This document shows positions 1 to 8,113 of a DNA stretch of 64,000 bases, one piece after another. A model generated the notes under the pieces. That model had not been told where the DNA came from. It searched no databases and saw nothing but the letters and a program-made list of their open reading frames with translations. Source of the stretch: Maribacter zhoushanensis (GTDB lineage: Bacteria > Bacteroidota > Bacteroidia > Flavobacteriales > Flavobacteriaceae). The position numbers and the translations under genes are program-made. Every line of letters starts with the position of its first letter. Within the stretch, counting starts at the first letter, position 1. The stretch lies in assembly GCF_029350975.1 (NCBI RefSeq), contig NZ_JARKMR010000001.1, positions 620,001 through 684,000 of the forward strand. Direction: 5' to 3'.

Positions 1-63
1 CTCAATGATAAAGGTGCGACTCTCTTTTCGGAAAAAGTGGCAGATTTAGTCAGAGAGGATTAA
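1..63 (+). CDS. 3' end of a truncated upstream gene
   Basis: Frame 1 is open from the first base of the window to a TAA at 61-63 and gives the C-terminal residues LNDKGATLFSEKVADLVRED. The start lies outside the window. The following genes on the same strand are polysaccharide genes, so this is probably the last part of another one, but 20 residues are too few to identify a family. It ends 48 bases before the acetyltransferase gene, which is compatible with one operon. Confidence 0.6.
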   Translation, partial: LNDKGATLFSEKVADLVRED

Positions 64-111
64 TTATACTTAAAGCAATATTGTATCAATAATTCTGCAA
101 TTCAATATAAC

Positions 112-600
112 ATGAAATCTATTTTTCAAGACTGGATTATAAATGAACAAAAAGGAAAAATTATAATGGTAATGTATAGACTTGCAAATCTTTGTACCTT
201 AAATAAGGTACTATTTCTTTTAGGTATTCCTTACTTATTGTTTTACAGGTTTATGGTAGAATGGGTTTTAGGCGTTGAAATCCCTTGGCGTGCACGGATT
301 GGAAAAGAACTTGCAGTACATCATGGTCAAGCTCTTGTTGTGAGTCCTGGTACTGTCATTGGTAATAATTGTTCTGTTAGGCAAAGTACTACCATTGGAG
401 GAAAAGGATTTGATAGAAGTAATCATACTGGTTCTCCTATTATAGGAAACAATGTCCATATTGGTAGTAATGTATGTATTCTTGGTCCAATTCAAATAGG
501 TAATAATGTTCAAATAGCAAGTGGTAGTGTTGTTATTCGTGATATTCCTGATAATTGTACTGTTGTTGGAAATCCTGGGAGAATAATTTATAAGAAATAG
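112..600 (+). CDS. Serine-acetyltransferase-like hexapeptide-repeat acyltransferase
   Basis: A 162-residue left-handed beta-helix acyltransferase of the CysE-like type found in exopolysaccharide loci. It probably moves an acetyl group from acetyl-CoA to a sugar or precursor in the cytoplasm. An N-terminal helical part (1-60) is followed by the VHHGQALVV stretch near residues 69-77, with paired histidines typical of the family. Imperfect hexapeptide repeats such as VIGNNC, IIGNNV, HIGSNV and QIGNNV then run from about 80 to 150. The C-terminus NPGRIIYKK is also family-typical. It is shorter than housekeeping CysE, which argues for polysaccharide acetylation rather than cysteine synthesis. The next gene on the strand is a glycosyltransferase 115 bases on. 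Confidence 0.8.
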   Translation: MKSIFQDWIINEQKGKIIMVMYRLANLCTLNKVLFLLGIPYLLFYRFMVEWVLGVEIPWRARIGKELAVHHGQALVVSPGTVIGNNCSVRQSTTIGGKGFDRSNHTGSPIIGNNVHIGSNVCILGPIQIGNNVQIASGSVVIRDIPDNCTVVGNPGRIIYKK

Positions 601-714
601 ATAATATTTTACTAAAAAAAATGCTTCGAAATGAATATTTTATCTAAACTAATTTTTTTTTTTTGGATGAACATAAGACTTAAATTATTAATTGAAACTA
701 CGAAAATTTCTTAA

Positions 715-1809
715 ATGGCATCTAAAATATTAGTTGGTATTCCTCCAAAAAATCATATTAATCTTGCTATGGATGAAGTTGAAGGTTTAAATGAGCTTGG
801 TTACGAGTGTGAAACAATTACTTATACACGAAACAAGCCTCGTGGAAGAAGAATTGATAAATTATTTGGAGTATTGGAAAATGCTATTTCTATTATTAGG
901 AGGCTACACCAAATGAAGCCTGATATACTCTATCTTAATTCTAGATTTGAACCCGTTGGTACAACTCGAGATTTTATTACTGTAGCTTTGATTAGACTTT
1001 TTTATTGGAAAAAGTTAAACATAGCCATTAAAACACATGGTTCTGACCTTTCTATTTTAACTGATAAGTCCTTTTTCTTTAAAAGAATAGTAATTCCATA
1101 CTTAACAAAATATGTAAGCTTATGGTTTTTCTTATCGTATGAGGAAATTCATAATATTGTCCAATATGCACCGATTTTAGGGAAAAAGGCATGCGTAACC
1201 GGTAATATTATAGATGCAGCCCGTTCAACAAAATCAAGTGCATTTCTTGAAAAACATCATTTGAACGATAGCCGATTTAAATTTTTCTTTGCAGGAAGGA
1301 TGATTGCTGAGAAAGGTATATTTAGTATTATTAGAGCCATTTCATCTTTCAAATATAAAGAGAAGTGTGTTTTTGTATTTGCGGGTAATGGAGAGGAATA
1401 CGATGCTTTTAAAAATGAAATAAAGGAAAGACAATTAGAAAATTACGTACATCTTACCGGTTTTCTATCTGAAGAAGAGTGTGATCATTTTTATTCAAAT
1501 GTTAATGCATTGGTTTTTCCAACATATTTTGATGAAGGTTTTCCAATGGCTCTTTTTAAATCTGTAGCCTGTGGTTTACCTATAATTACAACTAAAACAA
1601 GGGCTGCAATTGATCATCTTAAAGAACCTGATAATTGTTTATGGGTAGATGGTCGTAACCCCAAAAGTGTAGCTAAGGCACTAAATCATCTGTATGAAGA
1701 TAAATTACTTCAGGATAATATGGCTTTTAATAATAAATTGCTTGGTCAAAACTTTACACGTCAAAAAATTACAGCACAAATGAATCAAGATTTTCATAAA
1801 CTTAATTAG
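715..1809 (+). CDS. Glycosyltransferase, GT4 family
   Basis: A 364-residue GT-B fold glycosyltransferase, probably cytoplasmic and membrane-associated, adding one sugar to a lipid-linked repeat unit. The C-terminal nucleotide-sugar half starts near residue 190 with FFAGRMIAEKG and contains FAGNGEEYD. The donor-binding EX7E region is EGFPMALFKSVACG at about 274-287. The second glutamate position (about residue 282) is lysine, which is unusual for GT4 and may change donor handling or activity. It lies 8 bases before the flippase gene, so the two are co-transcribed. Donor and acceptor cannot be told from sequence. Confidence 0.85.
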   Translation: MASKILVGIPPKNHINLAMDEVEGLNELGYECETITYTRNKPRGRRIDKLFGVLENAISIIRRLHQMKPDILYLNSRFEPVGTTRDFITVALIRLFYWKKLNIAIKTHGSDLSILTDKSFFFKRIVIPYLTKYVSLWFFLSYEEIHNIVQYAPILGKKACVTGNIIDAARSTKSSAFLEKHHLNDSRFKFFFAGRMIAEKGIFSIIRAISSFKYKEKCVFVFAGNGEEYDAFKNEIKERQLENYVHLTGFLSEEECDHFYSNVNALVFPTYFDEGFPMALFKSVACGLPIITTKTRAAIDHLKEPDNCLWVDGRNPKSVAKALNHLYEDKLLQDNMAFNNKLLGQNFTRQKITAQMNQDFHKLN

Positions 1810-1817
1810 AATTTTAG

Positions 1818-3278
1818 ATGAAAATAATTCTAAATCAAATTAAACATAAGTTTAGTTCAAAAATCTTTAAAAACAGTATTTGGGGAGTGTTAGGTAGTCT
1901 TACGCAAAACATTCTACTAAGTTTGTTCTATATTCTCATTGCCAGACATTACTCTATAGATGATTTTTCTGAATATTTGATAGCAAATAGTTTATATCAA
2001 ATGATTGTAGCTTTTTCTGCCATGGGTTTGGGTCATTGGTTTATTAGGGAAATCGTGAATACAGAGAATAAAACTGAACTTGCAGCTAAGTTTTTAAAAA
2101 TGCAAGCCTATTTTGGATTTCTTTTTTTATTAGTTAATATTATTCTTGCTTTAATGCTTTATGAAAATACTACAGTTCAAAAATTATCTATACTTTTTTC
2201 AATAAATATAATTTTCGATAATATTATTTATTCTATTAAAAATATAAATATAGCTCAGTTTGCACAAAAGAAAACTGTCACGGTTCTTTCTATTGAAGCT
2301 TTTGCAAAATTTGGAATTGCTAGTTTATTGTTTTTCTATCCCTTCAACATTGTTGTGTTAACTGTGATTTTAATCATAATACGTTTTATAACTCTAAATT
2401 TATTTTTAAAAATAGGGTCGGCAGATGGAATCAAATTGACTGGATTTTGGAAAGTTTCTTTATCCTTTGATTATATCAAAACCATTTTATCTAAATATTG
2501 GCCTTTTGCAATTATTGGAAGTGCATATGTTATTTATTGGAAATCGTCTACCTTAATTATTTCTAAGATGCTTCCATTATCTGCGGTAGCTCACTATGAA
2601 AATTCATTTAAAATATTTTCCTTAGCACAACTTGTGCCTGTAGTTTTAAGCTCTACGCTTTTGCCGAAATTTGTAGAATATTCAAAGAACAATGATACTA
2701 ATAGTATCAAGTCTCTTTATAATAAAATTTTCTTGTTTTGTACACTTTACGGTTTGGCGGCCTTTACATTTACTTACTCGTTCGCTGATGAAATTTTACC
2801 GTTTATTTTTGGGGATAAATATGCATCCTCAGCAGTATTTACAAAGGAAATGTTTTTAACGATGCTTGTTTTTCCAACTTCATTAGTACAAGCTAACATT
2901 TTAATTTCATTGAAATTGGAAAAACTTGATATGTGGTTTAATATAAATAGTATTATTATAAATATTACACTATGTATGGTAGGGCTATATTTTTGGTCCT
3001 CTCTATCAGTTGTTAATTATTCTATTTTCATTTCTTTTATTGTATTTCATATTTCACAAGATATTGTACTACTAAAAAATAAGCTTATTTCTTGGGTTCA
3101 TATTTTACTATTTATTGTTTGTACCACTAGCATTGTTCTTACTTATATATCAATATCCAAATTTGTACCTTCATATATAATATTCATTGGCTTATGGCTT
3201 ACATTAGGGATTATAGGTTTCTTATTTTTTGGTCAAAGAAATAAAATGTTAAGTTCAAAAATTAAAAAACAGAAATGA
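1818..3278 (+). CDS. Wzx-like polysaccharide flippase
   Basis: A 486-residue, strongly hydrophobic protein with about 12-14 predicted membrane segments and the layout of the polysaccharide transporter (MATE-like/MVF) superfamily. N-terminal features include SIWGVLGSLTQNILL and the loop ARHYSIDDFSEYLIA, as in O-antigen/teichoic-acid flippases. The expected role is moving undecaprenyl-linked repeat units across the inner membrane. Its 3' end overlaps the next glycosyltransferase start by 4 bases (ATGA), which implies translational coupling. It is one of three flippases in the window (others at 32296 and 52520), so the window holds more than one Wzx/Wzy pathway. Confidence 0.88.
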   Translation: MKIILNQIKHKFSSKIFKNSIWGVLGSLTQNILLSLFYILIARHYSIDDFSEYLIANSLYQMIVAFSAMGLGHWFIREIVNTENKTELAAKFLKMQAYFGFLFLLVNIILALMLYENTTVQKLSILFSINIIFDNIIYSIKNINIAQFAQKKTVTVLSIEAFAKFGIASLLFFYPFNIVVLTVILIIIRFITLNLFLKIGSADGIKLTGFWKVSLSFDYIKTILSKYWPFAIIGSAYVIYWKSSTLIISKMLPLSAVAHYENSFKIFSLAQLVPVVLSSTLLPKFVEYSKNNDTNSIKSLYNKIFLFCTLYGLAAFTFTYSFADEILPFIFGDKYASSAVFTKEMFLTMLVFPTSLVQANILISLKLEKLDMWFNINSIIINITLCMVGLYFWSSLSVVNYSIFISFIVFHISQDIVLLKNKLISWVHILLFIVCTTSIVLTYISISKFVPSYIIFIGLWLTLGIIGFLFFGQRNKMLSSKIKKQK

Positions 3279-4459
3279 ACCAAAAGGGAAATCTAAAAAC
3301 AATCGTATTCTGTACTCAAGTTTATTTTTTAGATGCTGCAATTGAATATATTCAATTATTGACATTGAAAGGGTACAAAACACATGTACTTATAGAGCTT
3401 TCGCCTAATCAACTTAAAGCTAATATACTTAACATAGATGTTGACTTGACTCAGTATCCTGCGCTGACATCTTTTAATCTGATTGTTAAAGATTGGAAAT
3501 TAGAAAATTTAGCCCCGTATTTTAAGAAATGTGTTTCTGTAAATTTTGTTGTGTATCCTACGAAGAAAATATGGCAGACAAAAAGAGTATCAAATTTAAT
3601 GGAAAAACATATTTCAAAAATAAAACCTGATTTTATTCATCTAGATGATTTCTCTAGTCGTACGGTATTTAGTTTACCTTATTATTTTTTTAACAGGGAA
3701 AAGCTTATTGCAAACATTCATGACCCATTAACACATAGTGGGGAATTTCAATGGAGTCGAGAAGTCTATCGTAAAATATGGTTTAATTTAGTCGGTAAAT
3801 TCGTGGTTTTTAGTGAGTATAGTAAGAAGATTTTAGAACCACAATTAAGAAAAAGTAAAAAGATTTATGTTCTAAGTCTTATGCCCTACACAATTTATAA
3901 ATCATTTCTGCAAAATAATAAAATGGTTATAAGGGACTATATCAGTTTTGTAGGCCGTATATCGCCGTATAAAGGTGTAGAATTGTTTGTAGGTACCTTT
4001 AAAGGGCTTAAAAGAAATTTTCCTAATATAAAGTTTTATATTGGGGGTAAGACCATAAATGGTTACGAACCTTATTTTTTAAATTTAGATGATAAGAATG
4101 TTGTAGTCGAAAATAAGTTTTTAAGTAATCTAGAAATTGCAGAGATTATAAATAAGTCCAAAATTGTTATATGTCCGTATATAGATGCAACACAAAGTGG
4201 TGTTGTAATGACGGCATATGGTTTGGGTTGTCCTGTACTTGTGACAAATACAGGGGGACTTCCAGAATATGTAATTCATAATTCAACTGGGGTTATATCG
4301 GTTGAGGCAACAGAAGATTGTATAGAGAGCACCCTCAATGAGTATTTACAACAGAATAAGGAAGAGCGACTTTTGGAAAACGTTAAACAATTACAATATT
4401 CCAATAGATTTGAAAAAATGAATAAAATTAAGATGGATGAATTATACAATTGTAATTAA
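3275..4459 (+). CDS. Glycosyltransferase, GT4 family
   Basis: A 394-residue GT-B glycosyltransferase. The C-terminal domain begins around ISFVGRISPYKGVELFVG and carries FYIGGK, and the donor-site region reads DATQSGVVMTAYGLGCPVLV. This QSGVVMTAYG form replaces the usual EGFGLxxLEA motif and occurs in a subgroup of GT4 enzymes in surface-polysaccharide loci. TNTGGLPEYV follows, as in other GT4 proteins. The start codon overlaps the flippase stop by 4 bases. It probably adds one residue to the same repeat unit as its neighbours. The sugar specificity is unknown. Confidence 0.85.
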   Translation: MNQKGNLKTIVFCTQVYFLDAAIEYIQLLTLKGYKTHVLIELSPNQLKANILNIDVDLTQYPALTSFNLIVKDWKLENLAPYFKKCVSVNFVVYPTKKIWQTKRVSNLMEKHISKIKPDFIHLDDFSSRTVFSLPYYFFNREKLIANIHDPLTHSGEFQWSREVYRKIWFNLVGKFVVFSEYSKKILEPQLRKSKKIYVLSLMPYTIYKSFLQNNKMVIRDYISFVGRISPYKGVELFVGTFKGLKRNFPNIKFYIGGKTINGYEPYFLNLDDKNVVVENKFLSNLEIAEIINKSKIVICPYIDATQSGVVMTAYGLGCPVLVTNTGGLPEYVIHNSTGVISVEATEDCIESTLNEYLQQNKEERLLENVKQLQYSNRFEKMNKIKMDELYNCN

Positions 4460-4547
4460 TATATTATTAAATAAAATTAAAGTACTGTGTAACTTTTTTC
4501 AATAGTTTTTATATAGGTTACTTCCCTCAATCCTTTTTTTAAATAAT

Positions 4548-5783
4548 ATGAAAAAAATACTTATTAGCGCTTATGCTTGTTCACCGATTAAAGGGTCTGA
4601 AGAAGGTCGTGGATGGAATTGGGCGTTAGGTCTTGCTGAAATAGGATATAATGTTTATTGCGTAACTAATTTTGATGATAAAGATTATATCGAAGAAGAG
4701 GTTAAGAGATTAAATCTTCCCAATTTACATATTGAATTCGTTAAATTAGCTTGGGGTCTTGACGAAAAGCTATTTGACCCTAATAAGAAATCCGTTTATT
4801 TACATTATTATTTATGGAAGAAAAAGGCTTCTAATCGTGTACTGGATTTGCATAAACAACATAATTTTGACATTGCGCATCATGTTTCTTATGGCAGCAT
4901 TCAACAAGGTTCATGCTTATATAAACTTGAGAATTGTAAGATTATTTTTGGTCCAGTTGGCGGTGGTCAAATGGCTTTACCTATTTTTAAACAATATTTT
5001 GGCAATGCATGGACTACTGAAATTATTAGAGGTTGGGTGTCTAAGTTTCTATTGTTATTCAGTACGAGTCTTCATCGTACTTTAAAAAAAGCCACATATA
5101 TTATTAGTACCAATGGTGAAACTAAAATGCTCTTGGATGAATCTGAATTTTCAGATTCATCCAAGAGCCGATTAACAGATATTTATGCGATACCTAAAAG
5201 TTATAATAATTTAGAGTTTATTGAAAGGAGTGAGCATAAGGTGTTAAACATTATATGGATTGGGCGTGTAATTCCTCGAAAGGGTCTTAATTTATCTTTA
5301 CATGCTCTTTCTTTTGTGCCTAAAAATATTCCTTACAAACTGACTATTGTAGGTGGCGGGAAAAGTAGTAAGTTAATTGAAAAATGGATAAAAGAATATA
5401 ACTTAGATTCTTCAAAAATTGAAGTTTTAGGAAAGGTCCCATTTGCAGAAGTGGATAAAGAATACAGAAAGGCTGATATTATGTTGTTTTGCTCTATGAG
5501 AGATACTTCTGGTACTCAAATTATGGAGGCTATGGCTTATAGCTTGCCGTTAGTTGTTTTAAACATAAGTGGTGCTCGAAATTTAGTACCTGAAAATTGT
5601 GCAATTAAAATTGATCCATCTGAAGGTGATGGTACGGCTAAAGATATTGCAAAAGCGATTATAGAGTTCCAATCAAATCCTGAGCTTCTTAAAGAAAAAG
5701 CATTCAACGCATATTCACATGCAATGAATAGTAAATGGGAACGAAGAATAAAGGTGTTTACTGAAAAATATTATGAAAACTAA
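4548..5783 (+). CDS. Glycosyltransferase, GT4 family
   Basis: A 411-residue GT-B glycosyltransferase. The N-terminal half has the glycine-rich acceptor-side segment ISAYACSPIKGSEEGRGWNW, and a GPVGGGQMALP motif lies near residue 136. The C-terminal half starts at IIWIGRVIPRKGLNLSLHAL and carries IMEAMAYSLPLVVLNISGAR. It is the last + strand gene of this polysaccharide block; the next gene is convergent only 13 bases away. Inside the coding sequence, at 5129-5168, lies a perfect 19-base inverted repeat with a 2-base loop (listed separately). Specificity cannot be inferred. Confidence 0.85.
   Translation: MKKILISAYACSPIKGSEEGRGWNWALGLAEIGYNVYCVTNFDDKDYIEEEVKRLNLPNLHIEFVKLAWGLDEKLFDPNKKSVYLHYYLWKKKASNRVLDLHKQHNFDIAHHVSYGSIQQGSCLYKLENCKIIFGPVGGGQMALPIFKQYFGNAWTTEIIRGWVSKFLLLFSTSLHRTLKKATYIISTNGETKMLLDESEFSDSSKSRLTDIYAIPKSYNNLEFIERSEHKVLNIIWIGRVIPRKGLNLSLHALSFVPKNIPYKLTIVGGGKSSKLIEKWIKEYNLDSSKIEVLGKVPFAEVDKEYRKADIMLFCSMRDTSGTQIMEAMAYSLPLVVLNISGARNLVPENCAIKIDPSEGDGTAKDIAKAIIEFQSNPELLKEKAFNAYSHAMNSKWERRIKVFTEKYYEN
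5129..5168. repeat. Perfect inverted repeat inside a glycosyltransferase gene
   Basis: The left arm at 5129-5147 (GCTCTTGGATGAATCTGAA) is exactly reverse-complementary to the right arm at 5150-5168, with a TT spacer. It lies within codons for KMLLDESEFSDSSKSR of the 4548-5783 gene, in frame and without breaking it. A 19-bp perfect stem in coding DNA is far beyond chance for this length. It could form a strong mRNA hairpin, act as a binding site, or mark a small templated insertion between the two GT domains. Confidence 0.9.
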
Positions 5784-5796
5784 TTTTTTAATATGT

Positions 5797-6657
5797 TTAA
5801 TCTAATACTGGAGAAGCTTCGGCATGATTTCCTATTCCTCCACTTGCTACAAAATTTTCAGTATCAATAGATTGTTTTATTTCTATAAATGAATTTGTTT
5901 GAATAAACTTATCAAATGTAATCACTTCTTCATTAATATCTGTTAGTTCATTAAAACTAAACCCATTTAAGCTACCAGTAATAGGATTTAGTTGCTTGCT
6001 ATTTTCAAGTGTATTACTTTCTGATAAAATATTTAATGTAACAGGAAATTCATCATTTTCGTTAGTTTGTAAAATCCCTATGGTTAGTGATGTCGTTCCT
6101 TTTTTCCTTTCTTCTAAAGTAATTAATCCATTTATTGCGCCATTTGGAGCGAAAAGATTGTAGATTTTTTTATTCCCTGTTAATTCATTAGGACCTAAAT
6201 CAGAATAAGCCAGTAAAGAGCCAGTCATAACATTATCTTCAATTGCTATGTAACCATTGAATTCCAATAATTCAGAATAGCTAATTGTTTCCCCGTTGTT
6301 TAATTTAGATACAACAGTATTACTATTTCCATTTTCTCCAATAATATTATTTAATATTATAGCAATCCCACCACCTGTATTGGCGGTGTTTCTTCTAAGG
6401 TAAACTGGTAGGTCAATGTCCTTTACTGTATTATTTACCTGAATCAAAACTGTAGTAGAACCGTTTGTGTTTTCTGAAAATATAATTGTGCCCGTTAGAT
6501 CAGATATATTTGTTTCAAGTAACGTGTATTCTTTGGTTTTTCCAGTTGGGATTATTTCGTCTATATCATCAGAATTATTACAGCTAGATATGGAAATTGT
6601 AATAAAAAAAATAAACAATTGTGGGTATTTATTAAAATTGAAATCAAATCTGGGCAT
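5797..6657 (-). CDS. Lipoprotein with two degenerate CHRD-like repeats
   Basis: A 286-residue exported lipoprotein. The hydrophobic signal LFIFFITISISSC ends in a lipobox (cysteine near residue 26), followed by NNSDDIDE. Two related halves follow, about 50-150 and 165-265. Each begins with a strand such as LTGTIIFSE or INGLITLEE and ends with FNGYIAIE or TNSFIEIK. This pattern resembles the CHRD-type repeats of many flavobacterial lipoproteins, but the HxHxx histidines usual in CHRD domains are not visible, so the family link is an inference. It is convergent with the preceding glycosyltransferase and divergent from the secreted repeat protein at 6878. The function is unknown; an outer-membrane or surface location is likely. 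Confidence 0.65.
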   Translation of the reverse strand: MPRFDFNFNKYPQLFIFFITISISSCNNSDDIDEIIPTGKTKEYTLLETNISDLTGTIIFSENTNGSTTVLIQVNNTVKDIDLPVYLRRNTANTGGGIAIILNNIIGENGNSNTVVSKLNNGETISYSELLEFNGYIAIEDNVMTGSLLAYSDLGPNELTGNKKIYNLFAPNGAINGLITLEERKKGTTSLTIGILQTNENDEFPVTLNILSESNTLENSKQLNPITGSLNGFSFNELTDINEEVITFDKFIQTNSFIEIKQSIDTENFVASGGIGNHAEASPVLD

Positions 6658-6770
6658 AATATAAAATTATAATCTTATTTATTTAAAAATATCAACTAGC
6701 TTAAATATAGCTAAATTTTTAAAGAGAAGATGTTTTTTTTGCTTTTACTTTTTCGAAAAATCACTTTTAG

Positions 6771-6786
6771 AGCCTATTAATAGGCT
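6771..6786. promoter_or_regulatory. 16-bp perfect palindrome in a divergent intergenic region
   Basis: AGCCTATTAATAGGCT is its own reverse complement. It lies about 115 bases upstream of the lipoprotein start (6657) and 92 bases upstream of the 6878 gene, between two divergent genes. That is a usual place for a dimeric regulator operator. No U-run follows, so a terminator is less likely. The regulator is unknown. Confidence 0.4.
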
Positions 6787-6839
6787 ATTTGTCGATAAAA
6801 TTAAATGTCAAAATTAACATTCGTTATCTTGTCCTGTTT

Positions 6840-6847
6840 TACCTTTG
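6840..6847 (+). promoter_or_regulatory. Candidate Bacteroidota -7 element
   Basis: TACCTTTG matches the TAnnTTTG -7 consensus of Bacteroidota sigma-A promoters. It is placed 30 bases before the ATG at 6878. No clear TTG was found at the matching -33 distance, so this is only half of a promoter by sequence. Confidence 0.35.
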
Positions 6848-6877
6848 GAAATGTATAATAGGTAAGTTTAATTTCTT

Positions 6878-7945
6878 ATGAACCGATTTTTTTATTTTTT
6901 TATTTTTTTAAGTTTCAATTCTAGCTTTTGTCAGATAAAAATAGGAGATAATCCTGAGCTAATTGATTCAAATAGTTTATTAGAATTGGAAAGTTCTTCA
7001 AAAGTATTGGTGATTTCTAAATTGACAAATGTTGAAATGCTTCAATTAGTTCCATTAGAGGGAGCAATAGTTTATAATACCGATGAGGATTGCATCTTTT
7101 ATTTTAATAATCAAGCTTGGGTCAGTTTATGTAATCAAATAACTAATGGTTCTGAAGTAACTTTAGAAGATAATGGTGATGGTACTTTTACTTTCAATAA
7201 TACCAATAATGTTCCAATTACTTTTAATGGTGCTGAGGATATAATATCTAGTTTAGTTGATAATTTAGACGGAACTTATACTTATATCAATGAAAATGGT
7301 GATGAAACATTGTTAGCTTTAAACGGTGTTTCTTTTGTAGATAATGAAGATGATACTTACACATTTACTAATAGTGATGGATCAGAAGTTATTATTAATA
7401 ATGATAATAATGTTCAAGAAACTACTTCTACTCTGGAAGATAATTTGGACGGTACTTATACTTATATAAATGAAGAAGGAGAAATTACCGAAGTGAATAC
7501 GAATACTACTGTTGAAGGTTTTACTGGTGACCCCGGTTCTGTAGTATTTGCAGGTGTGGATGGAAAACCTTCGGAAGATAATCAGAATATTTTTTACGAT
7601 GAAAATAATATTCGTTTAGGTATCGGTGGAAACGCTCCTAATTCAACTATAAGTGTAAGCGGTTCATTGTCTACAGCTATAGATTTTGTTGGTGGTACAG
7701 CATTTGTTTTAGATGAATCTAATCATACTGCTTTAGTTAGTGGGTCTGGTAATGTTACTTTATTTCTTCCTCCAGCCGACAGTGCTACCGGAAGAATGTA
7801 CATAGTCAAAATAAATCCAAGTATTACATTGTCCGTGCCGCTAGGTTACCTAGATTCAAATAGTGACAGGTTATTTGAAGTTCCAGACGGAATACATGTT
7901 GTCTGGTTTCAAAGCAATGGTTTTACTTGGGAACAGGTTAATTAA
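6878..7945 (+). CDS. Secreted protein with DGTYTY repeats
   Basis: A 355-residue protein with an N-terminal export signal (FFYFFIFLSFNSSFCQ) and no enzyme motif. The region from about 35 to 85 contains LVISKLTNVEML and GAIVYNTDEDCIFYFNN, a pattern seen near the N-terminus of many flavobacterial tail-fibre-like or surface proteins. Four imperfect repeats then run from about residue 95 to 210, each built on DNxDGTYTYINENG or close variants, alternating with short linkers. A glycine/serine-rich stretch (GFTGDPGSVVFAGVDG) leads to a beta-rich C-terminal part. It is probably an exported beta-solenoid or adhesin-like protein. No C-terminal T9SS sorting domain is evident. Its role is unknown. Confidence 0.6.
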   Translation: MNRFFYFFIFLSFNSSFCQIKIGDNPELIDSNSLLELESSSKVLVISKLTNVEMLQLVPLEGAIVYNTDEDCIFYFNNQAWVSLCNQITNGSEVTLEDNGDGTFTFNNTNNVPITFNGAEDIISSLVDNLDGTYTYINENGDETLLALNGVSFVDNEDDTYTFTNSDGSEVIINNDNNVQETTSTLEDNLDGTYTYINEEGEITEVNTNTTVEGFTGDPGSVVFAGVDGKPSEDNQNIFYDENNIRLGIGGNAPNSTISVSGSLSTAIDFVGGTAFVLDESNHTALVSGSGNVTLFLPPADSATGRMYIVKINPSITLSVPLGYLDSNSDRLFEVPDGIHVVWFQSNGFTWEQVN

Positions 7946-8088
7946 ACCTTTTACATCGTTCAACTATATTATTATTTAAGTTGGCTTAAAAGATGCAAAA
8001 TTGTAAAATCCATTTTTAATTTTTAAGCACGGAAATAATAACATCATCTTTTTTACCAATAGAATTCCCATAAACCATTTGGTTAAAT

Positions 8089-8096
8089 TATTTTTG
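8089..8096 (+). promoter_or_regulatory. Candidate Bacteroidota -7 element
   Basis: TATTTTTG fits TAnnTTTG and lies 17 bases upstream of the ATG of the DUF808 gene at 8114. The leader would be very short and no convincing -33 TTG lies at the right distance, so confidence is low. Confidence 0.25.
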
Positions 8097-8113
8097 ACCA
8101 AAATTATAAATAC

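Noticed and set aside
4759-5085. A 108-residue + strand frame inside the GT4 gene at 4548
   Set aside because: It overlaps a well-supported glycosyltransferase in another frame and has no recognisable family or ribosome site.
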